From Antedon mediterranea (lineage: Eukaryota; Echinodermata; Crinoidea; Comatulida; Antedonidae): 60,000 nt of DNA. Of the stretch, positions 52,108 to 60,000 are shown piece after piece. Position numbers and translations under genes: made by a program. The DNA lies in NCBI RefSeq assembly GCF_964355755.1, contig NC_092672.1:808001-868000 (forward strand), read 5' to 3'. The notes under the pieces are model-generated. The model was not told where the DNA came from. It worked only from the letters and a program-made list of their open reading frames with translations, and did no database searches. Positions within the stretch are counted from its first letter, which is position 1. Every line of letters begins with the position of its first letter.

Positions 52108-53153
52108 CTGCAAAATTAATATTGTGTTTCAATAGTTCGGCCTAATATTAGCAAAAAGAAAACATTTTGGCACACATGGCGTGTCTTACCTATACCAACA
52201 GAAATACAAACGCCCGCTGGTGGCGCTCGTATAGAGGAACAATTAACAATGTATCACAAAAAACTAGATAGGCCAACTGCTTACAACCAAACATAGAGGA
52301 TGCTATCATTAAACAAGAAATATTTCTTACAAAAAACGCTGCTCGCTTATTGAAAAATATTTTTTATTTCAAATGTTTTTGAATGTGTCATTTTATTGTC
52401 ACATAATAGATACGGTAGTTATTTTACCTGAAAAAATGTAATTTAAAGCAACAAATACTTAAATTGTCTGTCAGACAATGGTTTTTGGGTTTCTTTTCAT
52501 TTTTTACTGTATATGTGAATAAATATTACTTTTTTGTTACAGAAGTGAATACTCAATTTCTGTCACTTTAGTTAATTTTATTGCTAAGGTTAAATCTGGG
52601 GGTCACTTCATCACCCTAGATATTTCAATTGTGAAGTATCCTATTACAAACACAAACTTTAATGGACTGTTTCGATAATAATTCAATGAATATCTGACAC
52701 TGACAGTGAATATAGGGATTTGTAATTTTAGCATGACATGTCCTAATAGACTCTTTCCCAGCCGTTTTTTGGGTCTACTGTAGCAGCTGGAATCAATAAA
52801 TCATAGTGGAGTTTCCATTTTCACAAAACTGTCTGTCCTTAGAACTATAACTGCTGCTTGCTTTAGCTTCTGATTGAGTAGTCCTAATGGGACGTAGCGG
52901 GCTAGAGCAGCAGCGTGAAAAAAAAACATCTACTGTATATGTGTATAGTGCTATTTAAACAAAAATCGGTCGTTTCGAAAAAAAAGTGGGTCATTTTGAA
53001 GAAAATTTAGTTGAACAAAAAATCGGAAATACCATGGAGTTACTCCATGGAAATACAGACGTTTTTTTGTTAAAAAAATAACTTATAATGCAACCCGCTT
53101 GTTTGGCTACTCTGTATGTATAATCATAACACTTCCTCGCGATCTATATGAAA

Positions 53154-54084
53154 ATATGGAACGCCTCCTCTGCCTTCAGTTCACATTTGTCATGCAGTAC
53201 ACACCAATGGTCATGCAATACACACCAATCGTCATGCAGTACACACCAAACATCATGCAGTACACACCAATCGTCATGCAGTACACACCAATCGTCATGC
53301 AGTACACACCAATGGTCATGCAGTACACACCAATGGTCATGCAGTACACACCAATCGTCATGCAGTACACACCAATCGTCATGCAGTACACACCAATCGT
53401 CATGAAGTACACACCAATCGGCATGCAGTCAAATATTGCGTAATTTATACCGCCACCTATCGACAAAATCGAATATCACGTGACGTTTATTAGACGGCTG
53501 TAAAACTAGGCTATTCAAACATTATACTACAGCAACCCACGCTGTCTACTACTACACCGCACGTGCTTTATGACTAAAATGGCTGGAAAAACTATTAAAT
53601 AAATCTGGGAATCTATAGGACGTAAAGCACGTGCGGTGTAGTAGTAGACAGCGTGAGTTGCTGTAGTATAAAGTTTGTATATAGCCTTAGTTTTACAGCC
53701 GTCTAATAAAAGTCACGTGATATTCGATTTTGTCGATAGGTGGCGGTATAAATTACGCAATATTGGACTGCATGACGATTGGTGTGTACTGCATGACGAT
53801 TGGTGTGTACTGCATGACGATTGGTGTGTACTGCATGACCATTGGTGTGTACTGCATGACCATTGGTGTGTACTGCATGATGTTTGGTGTGTACTGCATG
53901 ACGATTGGTGTGTACTGCATGATGTTTGGTGTGTACTGCATGACGATTGGTGTGTACTGCATGACGATTGGTGTGTACTGCATGACCATTGGTGTGTACT
54001 GCATGACCATTGGTGTGTACTGCATGACCATTGGTGTGTACTGCATGATAAATGTGAACTGAAGGCAGAGGAGGCGTTCCATAT
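53154..54084. mobile_element. 0.93-kb foldback palindrome with 21-bp arrays in both arms
   Basis: The element lies in the 2.5-kb intron between exons 6 and 7. The left arm (53154 to about 53574) starts ATATGGAACGCCTCCTCTGC, and the right arm (about 53618-54084) ends with its complement; a ~45-bp spacer separates them. Each arm carries, from outside in, a unique end, a 21-bp array (CATGCAGTACACACCAATSGT) and an inner unique block with CACGTG words. The left array has 11 units, the right 13, so they have diverged in copy number while the unique parts stay nearly identical. The long open frames over the arrays on both strands are repeat artefacts. The architecture resembles foldback-type elements. 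No transposase and no clear target duplication are visible. Confidence 0.9.
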
Positions 54085-54579
54085 AATGCATACTCGTGTT
54101 TTGAAATCTTTGTTTACTTTCGCTGGCAGCGATTTTCCAGGAAATTTAATCAAAATAATTTACCTGTTAATTACGTAAACTTGTTGTTTTTGGCTCAAAT
54201 TTTCGACTTAAAGTGAATAACTTTATTATTACTTTGATATGGCCAATTTAAATTTAGAATATTTTGACCCTCATTTTTTGTGCTTCAAGGGACAATACAT
54301 CTTTAACATATTTATTGTTAAAACTATGTTAACAAAATGAATGTGTTAAGAAAGAATACGTTAATAAAAATGAATACGTTAAGAAAAATACGCTAAGATA
54401 TGAATACGCTAAGAAATGAACATTTTAATGAATATGGTAAGTTATGAATCATTAGGAAATGTCATTATGAAATGAATATATTTTTGTAATAAAAGAAAAA
54501 ATAATTAACAAGAATGATATGCCGATGTGTGTTGTTTTATTTATTCATTCATTCAATAAGTATTAATTAGTATGCTTAC

Positions 54580-54747
54580 GTGTATAACTGTTGCAGTTGA
54601 CCTATAAGCTCGTCGTCTATTTCAGGTCCAAGATCTTGGAAATTGCGAATCTGTTTCCCGAAGCATTTAAACACAAGAGCGGTATAACTTGGGATGCCAT
54701 GATCTCTACCACGTTGGATGTTTATCGATATCAAGTCGTTACCAGGT
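54580..54747 (-). CDS. Haem peroxidase, exon 6
   Basis: Phase 2 in (a single A completes a Gly codon), phase 2 out (ACAC followed by GTAAGC). The peptide NDLISINIQRGRDHGIPSYT contains the near-invariant 'L..(I/L)NIQRGRDHG(I/L)P.Y' signature of animal haem peroxidases, followed by LVFKCFGKQIRNFQDLG. Confidence 0.97.
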
Positions 54748-54839
54748 CTGATGAAAAAAACCTCAGATTTTTATACTTTTCAAGATCGGCAAGAATTTTC
54801 ACGAACTTCAGTAATTTTAGTCTTCTGGTAAACTAGTTT

Positions 54840-54935
54840 AGAAAGCAACGCAAGGACGCAAGTAATTTGACCAATAAAGACGCGATTGATCATCCATACT
54901 GCGCGGATGTCATTGGTCATTGCGTTGCACCAAGC
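54840..54935. repeat. Family-B repeat copy
   Basis: This copy lies in the short intron between exons 5 and 6. Words AGCAACGCAAGGACGCAAGT, TTGACCAAT, CGCGATTGATCATCC and ATTGGTCATTGCGTTGC relate it to the copies at 50441 and 56700. Confidence 0.55.
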
Positions 54936-54964
54936 TGCAGACTCTAATCTAAATATGTACTTAC

Positions 54965-55634
54965 CCACCGGCGGGTTCGGCAAACAAATGGTTTGAGACA
55001 TGCTGTGTAAAGAAGTTGTCAACTTTCATGACTGGTGAGGCAGTCAACCCAAGAGTTATGGAATCCATTCCACCTTGTGCAAAGTTGAATAAATGCGTAG
55101 CATTGAAGAAAACGTCACTGAGTTCCAATGAATCGTACGCTTCGTTAAACTGTTCGTCGACACGGATGAATGAGGGCGGTATCATACTGTGGCCCATACG
55201 GAAAGCAGCTGTCGAAAACTCATTTAGGATTGTGACGTCTTCGGTTCGATCATAGTGATTAAGCGAGCTTCCATGTGCAAGTGGATACAAGTTGTAACTA
55301 CTTGACATTTTTGAGCCAATGATTAAATGTATATATTCATTGTAAACTATAAATTGCCACATTGCAATCAATATTCGTCTTGTTTCTTGATACAGGCGTT
55401 CTGAATCCCAGTGAGGGTTTATTGTGGATAATTCTGTCGCAATCCGGTTGTGCTCACGAAGGAACATAGTATGTAGTGATGTCAGGCCAACCTGCTCGGG
55501 TGCTCGGAAGTCACCAGCTAGGCCACATTTAATATCGCCATCTTCAAAGCACATGGAGTTATCATGGTCAAATGGAAGATAATCTTTTCTTGCGGGATAT
55601 TGTGGGTTTGGTGCAGTACGCAAAAGTCCTATAT
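54965..55634 (-). CDS. Haem peroxidase, exon 5 (catalytic core)
   Basis: This is the largest exon (223 codons) of an animal haem peroxidase, an enzyme class that uses H2O2 to oxidise halides or tyrosines at the cell surface, in granules or in matrix. It runs from a phase-1 acceptor (CATGTAG) to a GTAAGT donor. Visible features in order: CGLAGDFRAPEQVGLTSLHT with the distal Arg and the haem-linking Glu ('R-x-x-E') and 'LTS.HT..LREHNRIA'; ERLYQETRRILIAMWQ, the long helix that follows; EFSTAAFRMGHSMIPP with the proximal haem His after F-R-x-G; and NFAQGGMDSITLGLTASPV. Gln follows the ester Glu, so the extra haem-sulfonium Met of mammalian myeloperoxidase is absent, as in peroxidasins. All nine exons give 651 residues with consistent phases. 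Myeloperoxidase, peroxidasin and sea-urchin ovoperoxidase are all possible nearest kin. Confidence 0.97.
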
Positions 55635-55783
55635 CTACATGCGAAATAAAATAATAATGTTTAGTCTTTCTTTGCTTTTTGTATACAAGTGCACAGAATA
55701 GCTTCAAATCGTATTTCCAATCGTTTTATACAATTTTGAGCATTTTGCTAAAACTGTTCTTATTGAAATATAAAAGTGCCCCA

Positions 55784-56230
55784 AATAGCAACAAATCGCA
55801 TTTGGCAACGTTTACATTTTGGTTGGACCATCAATTCAAATTTGTTGAGCTTAACCTTTACTGTTGCTGCAACTAGGCTACTAATAATATAATAATTTTT
55901 CAATAGGCCTATTTGTATAGTTACATTGAAAAGTTTAACAATGTTTTATAAGCATTGTTTAAGCATAGATATAGCTTTGTATATAATGTACTATAGGATT
56001 ATTGTAAAGATAAGCTAAAAGAATAGCAACACATCGCATTTGGCGTTTACAATTTGGTTGGACCAACAATTCAAATTTGTTAACCTTTACTGCAACTAGG
56101 CTACTAACATAATCATTCTTCAGTAGGCCTGTTGTATAGTTAAAAACTTTAACAATGTTTTATAAGCAGTGATATGCCTTTGTATATAATGTACTACAGG
56201 ATTATTGTAAACTTAAAGATAAGCTAAAAA
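55784..56230. repeat. ~238-bp tandem duplication in intron 4-5
   Basis: The sequence from AATAGCAACAAATCGCATTT (55784) recurs from 56022 with scattered substitutions and small deletions, up to the shared end GATAAGCTAAAA. The intron between exons 4 and 5 is mostly made of this duplication. Confidence 0.88.
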
Positions 56231-56296
56231 TCTACTATAAATAATTTAGATATAGGCCTAAAATAATTTAAGATATTTTAGAGAAGAATACTCAAC

Positions 56297-56536
56297 CAGA
56301 ATGTTGGTCTCTAACAGCATTGATGATGTCATCAGAAGTTCCATACACCATGGAGAGGTCAATGTAGGAAGATATGATGTTCTGTTGTTCCTCGGGATGT
56401 TCTTTACAATCGGCGCGCTTTACTCGTCGGGATCTTGTAAAATGCAGACATTTCTTATTTCGGAAGTAGTAGTCGTCTTTAAGGATAGGAATCGGGAAAC
56501 ATTCACCATGTGTTTTACAGCTCGTGCAAACAGTTA
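56297..56536 (-). CDS. Haem peroxidase, exon 4
   Basis: Phase 1 in, phase 1 out (TCTG followed by GTTGAG). It encodes VCTSCKTHGECFPIPILKDD, the family's 'C...C....C(F/Y)PI' cysteine cluster, then an arginine/lysine-rich segment. Next is QQNIISSYIDLSMVYGTSDD, the 'S.(I/V)D.S.VYG' calcium-binding and structural motif found in mammalian peroxidases. Confidence 0.96.
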
Positions 56537-56699
56537 CTAAAATATTGACACAGATCATTAATTATACAAATAAATTTCAGAGATAATTCTCACTTACTCT
56601 ATCAATGTTATGCGCGCACGTGCGTCAAATTGCATGTCTTTTTAAACCTTTGTTCCCACCTCGTAAAAATTGTTGAAATACATAAATAAAATAAATAAA

Positions 56700-56960
56700 T
56701 GTAGGCGCAACGTACATGAGTTGACCAATCTAAAGCGACAGTTCGCATGATTCATCACGTCGTCAACTTACTTACGGCGCGCATACGTTTTTGCGTTGTG
56801 TCCTTGTGGGAAACAAGTTTACGGCGCCCATCCCATACGTCGTTTTTGCGTTGTGTCCTAGTGGGAACCAAGTTTACGGCGCGCATCCCATACGTCGTTT
56901 TTGCGTTGTGTCCTAGTGGGAACCAAGTTAACGGCACGCATCCCATACGTCGTTCTTACG
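56700..56960. repeat. Family-B copy with 55-bp tandem array
   Basis: This lies in the intron between exons 3 and 4. A reversed copy of the family-B core (TTGACCAATCTAAAGCGACAG, then CATGATTCATC) is followed at 56774 by a first 47-bp unit, two full 55-bp units and a partial fourth. The unit reads TTACGGCGCGCATCCCATAC, then CGTTTTTGCGTTGTGTCC and TAGTGGGAACCAAG. The array looks like repeated amplification of the element's terminus. Confidence 0.88.
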
Positions 56961-57091
56961 TTGAGATTAAAGATTATTGGGATTCTGCCATGGAGATAAA
57001 GTTTAAGGAGATGAAGTTTAAGAAAATAAAGTCCAACATTACACCAAGGCAGATAAGGATACGTTTGAAATTAAGGCGCCGCTTGACTTAC

Positions 57092-57271
57092 ATTTTTCTG
57101 GAGACAGGGCAAAATCGTGATCCAGAAACTGTCCAAATGACATCAAAAGTGCTGTATGTTTCTTGCTAGCGGGACTTTTTTTCACAGTTATTGTTGAGGT
57201 TATTTTTCTTGCATTGGGGAGTTCTGAACCATCAGTGGCCCGTCGTGGTGCATTAATATTCTTACTACTAC
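57092..57271 (-). CDS. Haem peroxidase, exon 3 (distal haem side)
   Basis: Phase 1 in (acceptor TTTGCAAG), phase 1 out (AAAAT followed by GTAAGT). RRATDGSELPNARKITSTI precedes LLMSFGQFLDHDFALSPEK. The latter is the distal motif 'QF.DHD': distal Gln, haem-linking Asp, catalytic distal His and the calcium-ligand Asp, in the family's order. Confidence 0.96.
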
Positions 57272-57650
57272 CTTGCAAAGCAAAAAAACAAAAAATAAAT
57301 AAATAAAATGACAATGACAACTTTTTTTATTTTCTTTGTAAATAAAGTAGATAAATAAACGACAAAATTAACATTTATAATTACGAAAAATTGATTTAAA
57401 CAAAGAAAAGCGGAAAATTCTTGAAGCAGATGCTTATAAAAGAAAAAACCTCATTTAAATATAAAATTCATTAATAAATCTAAATCAGCTCAAAATTATA
57501 ATTTCATAGAAGTTTTCAAATAAAATACTGCATTTAAACTAAGCAAACAAACAAACAATTTAATTTTTATTTTGATCTATAAAAGAAGAATGGGTTTACG
57601 AATTACTTTCTGAAATCAAATGCATAAGAATGGGTTTACTAATTACTTTA

Positions 57651-57757
57651 TCATATTATATAATTTTCTAATAGATGTTTTTTATACAGTTTTCTAAATA
57701 CATGAACATTTGTGGAGTTTTTAAATTCAACGGAGAGTTTATTCCATATTGATTGAT
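57651..57757 (-). mobile_element. Short non-LTR retrotransposon 3' coding remnant
   Basis: In the intron between exons 2 and 3 a minus-strand frame ends SIWNKLSVEFKNSTNVHVFR, then KLYKKHLLENYII and a stop. This resembles the usual C-terminus of non-LTR retrotransposon polyproteins ('LWN.LP......S...FK..L+..L'). It abuts an ATTGATTG microsatellite at about 57750-57770. No other part of the element is visible. Confidence 0.55.
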
Positions 57758-58149
57758 TGATTGATTTTATTCGATATTCATACATAAAAGTTAAATATAC
57801 AATGTATAAAAGAGAATACCTGGATAACCCATTAAGTCGACAAAAAAGTAAACTTATTTCCAATGGGGTCCAATCCGTAATGACTGAAAAGTGAGTGGTT
57901 GGGCCTAGTACAATTATCATTAAGTATGACTCAGTTTGTTTGTTTCAACGCAGTTTTCCTTAAATTGGTATTAAAATGTTCATAGATAAATAAATTGTTA
58001 TGTATTTAATTCTTTTTTTTTTAAATCTTGAAATGCTTCATAGTAAAAAATACAGATTTGTAGGCCTATTAATTACCAAATTTAAATACAAGAAACAGGA
58101 GTTAAAAGAAGTTTTGAATTTCCAACGTTCGTAGGCCTACTGTACTCAC

Positions 58150-58364
58150 CATCTCCATAAGCTGGAGGCAATAACCTAGCCAAAGGGCCAATTGCTTTCC
58201 CCCAATTTGGGTGAAGTAGATTATTACAAGAACCATCGAAACTACGATATGTTTGGTCTCCTAAACAATCATCGGGTGTCTTGTCATACCCATTCTCTGG
58301 ACATAGGCCAGGAATGGACGGAACGAGGTTTGGATCGACTGGTTCAAATCCAGGTGGATGCTGT
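58150..58364 (-). CDS. Haem peroxidase, exon 2
   Basis: Phase 2 in, phase 1 out (GATG followed by GTGAGT). It encodes the propeptide-to-domain junction: PPGFEPVDPNLVPSIPGLCP, then YRSFDGSCNNLLHPNWGKAI and ARLLPPAYGDG. 'YR..DG.CNN...P.WG.....F.RLLPP.Y.DG' is the standard opening of the animal haem peroxidase domain. Confidence 0.96.
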
Positions 58365-58402
58365 CTTAATGTAAAAGAATTAAATACATGTGTTAATGTC
58401 AA

Positions 58403-58452
58403 AACTTATTTATTTTTTTATTTATTTACTTATTTATTTACTTATTTATTTG
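58403..58452. repeat. TTTA tetranucleotide repeat
   Basis: A run of TTAT/TTAC words (TATTTATTTACTTATTTA) in the intron between exons 1 and 2. Simple repeat only. Confidence 0.9.
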
Positions 58453-59314
58453 TACAGTTATCTCTATTAATGTTTTTATGGGGTCACTGCTTTAAGTCGA
58501 TTTTCAGACTTATTTTGACCACAATTAATCCACATTTACTATGAGAATGTATATTAAATGTGGAAAACAGTAACAAACAAACAAATAAACAAGTATCAAC
58601 GATTTCAACAAAAAAGGTAAACAATATTAACAGTATCCTTGAATTTAATAATATTAATTTCTTTCTACTTTCTCGCAAATTTGACACAACAACAAATTCT
58701 TGCCTGAAAAACAAGAATATTCAGTTCTGATTTAAAGTGGCCAGAAGTTTTTTGATTTGTTTTAGGAAACACAGAATATGAAAGAGTAATTTACGTATGG
58801 CGTGCCCATTTTCAGGATTTCATGTCCATATGGTATAAAGCTATAAGTGTCAAACTTAAGACCCAATTTACGTTGCCATTGGTATTCATAAAAATCTAAT
58901 TCCGGGTGTTCATTTTGTTATTTAATCAACTAAATATTTTAAGTGGTTTATGCATGATTATGAAAATATGACCCAATTTTCAAAATCACCTTCATGGGTT
59001 CATCAATTTCGTCATAAAAAGAACAAAAATAAGTGAATTCATTCACGGGAATCCAAAACGTTGACTAATGCGCATGCGTATTAATACTGTTTCATCTACA
59101 TTTTGTGACGTGAAAAATGCGTAACTAATCAGAAGTGCAGAATATTTGATTCCCGCGAATAACACCGAAAACAGGCGCGCGTTAGGATGAAACAAAAGAA
59201 GCAAGCATACAATGTAACAGATAGACCTAATTACAGTTTTGAATGCATCATTATTAAATGTCTAATGTCAAATATCTGTACAATGTAATGAGAAGATCTC
59301 AAGTTAAAACATAC

Positions 59315-59360
59315 CTCTTATTTTGTCCTAAATCTGCTTCTATTCTGTTGATTTCTTCAA
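59315..59360 (-). CDS. Haem peroxidase, first exon inside the window
   Basis: A 46-nt exon between TTTTTCTTAG and a GTATGT donor (AAGAG followed by GTATGT), phase 1 in and phase 2 out. It encodes EEINRIEADLGQNKR, a charged helix-like linker that joins in frame to RQHPPGFEP of the next exon. Signal peptide and the rest of the N-terminus must lie beyond the right edge. Confidence 0.8.
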
Positions 59361-59623
59361 CTAAGAAAAAAAGTAATTAAAAGTTAGATTTTACTATGAA
59401 CAGAGTTTTATAAAACGAGTATAGTGGCTAAAGAATATAACAATCCTGAGGACATATTGAAAAGGATTTGATTCACATTAGTGTTTGATTATTTTTCCAT
59501 TTTATTCAGTGGAACTTTTGATCAAATCAATAAGGTACACAATGTTAGATAATAATAAAGAATTTAAGTTCTAATAAATAACTGTTGAGAAACTCAACAG
59601 TTCCTTTCAGAATTAAATATACG

Positions 59624-59936
59624 TGGTGTACCGCAAACTTATATCAACATTGATATCGACATGCAAACCTTATTATTGTCATTATATTACATAAAAATCA
59701 CGATTACATTCGTTATGTTTCTTATTTAACCTGTTTTACAACTCAGTTTATTAAACAATCTGGTCGGGCCTCGTCGTCTGAGTTGGTCTTAATGCATACC
59801 CTCAGAAAACACAGCTGACGGTGGTTGATGCAATATTTCGAAATGTATTATCGGATGACGGCATACCGTAATAAATTGCGAAACATCAAACAATGGGTTA
59901 AATCTCTTATATTGATATAAAGTTTGCGGTCCACCA
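59624..59936. mobile_element. MITE-like element with TGGTGTACCGCAAAC ends
   Basis: TGGTGTACCGCAAACTTATA at the left matches the complement of the right end (TGGTGGACCGCAAACTTTATA), spanning about 310 bp upstream of the peroxidase exon at 59315. The interior holds a GC-richer block (GGTCGGGCCTCGTCGTC). No open frame. Confidence 0.7.
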
Positions 59937-60000
59937 TTTGATTTGGTATCAACATTTGATTTGGTATCAACATTTGATTTGGTATCAACATTTGATTTGG
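59937..60000. repeat. 18-bp tandem array reaching the window edge
   Basis: TTTGATTTGGTATCAACA repeats at least 3.5 times, starting immediately at the right end of the MITE-like element and continuing out of the window. Confidence 0.93.

Noticed and set aside
53099-54178. Repetitive open frames such as MQYTPIV, SCSTHQS and MTIGVYC repeats
   Set aside because: These are translations of the 21-bp arrays in the foldback palindrome, open in multiple frames on both strands and located inside a peroxidase intron.
56755-57169. Frames across 56747-57169 on both strands
   Set aside because: They are translations of the 55-bp array plus the antisense of peroxidase exon 3.

Overview
The window is AT-rich, intron-rich animal DNA. 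Coding exons are short islands in long AT-rich introns with GT-AG boundaries, and small non-autonomous transposons, minisatellites and non-LTR retrotransposon remnants are scattered throughout. The MN1-type gene, the animal haem peroxidase and the repeat style (many copies of GTAGGCCTAC/TACAGTA-like words) suggest a marine deuterostome invertebrate, most likely an echinoderm. The species cannot be fixed from the sequence.

Two genes are clear, both on the minus strand. (1) 43504-46900 is one giant coding exon (1132 codons plus one base) of an MN1 orthologue, the vertebrate 'meningioma 1' transcriptional co-regulator. It carries the conserved MN1 blocks and ends at a phase-1 splice donor, as expected for a gene whose first coding exon holds almost the whole protein. 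The 5'UTR and a probable non-coding first exon lie at 46901-47088 and about 47450-47620. The short C-terminal exon should lie at lower coordinates; 18664-18773 is a candidate only. (2) Nine exons from 59360 down to 50787 encode the catalytic domain and C-terminus (651 residues) of an animal haem peroxidase of the myeloperoxidase/peroxidasin/ovoperoxidase superfamily. All splice phases agree; the 5' end lies beyond the right edge.

A third minus-strand gene is represented by one exon at 2700-2846 encoding a basic helix-loop-helix segment of Myc/Max/Mlx type. Weak, phase-compatible candidate exons lie at 970-1076 and 9647-9713.

Region by region: 1-18.6 kb holds the bHLH gene fragment, a 21-bp minisatellite (4867-5145), degenerate tandem repeats, small inverted-repeat elements and a 53-bp-arm hairpin (18372-18492). 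From 18.8 to 43.5 kb is probably the large MN1 intron, with a decayed Harbinger-like element (20125-20925), a 5'-truncated non-LTR retrotransposon (27295-27940), a tRNA-like remnant and one orphan open segment (39147-39491). From 47.6 to 50.8 kb is the interval between the MN1 5' end and the peroxidase 3' end, with a CTCF-like site. The peroxidase introns are crowded with repeats. The most striking is a 0.93-kb foldback palindrome (53154-54084) whose two arms each carry a 21-bp tandem array.
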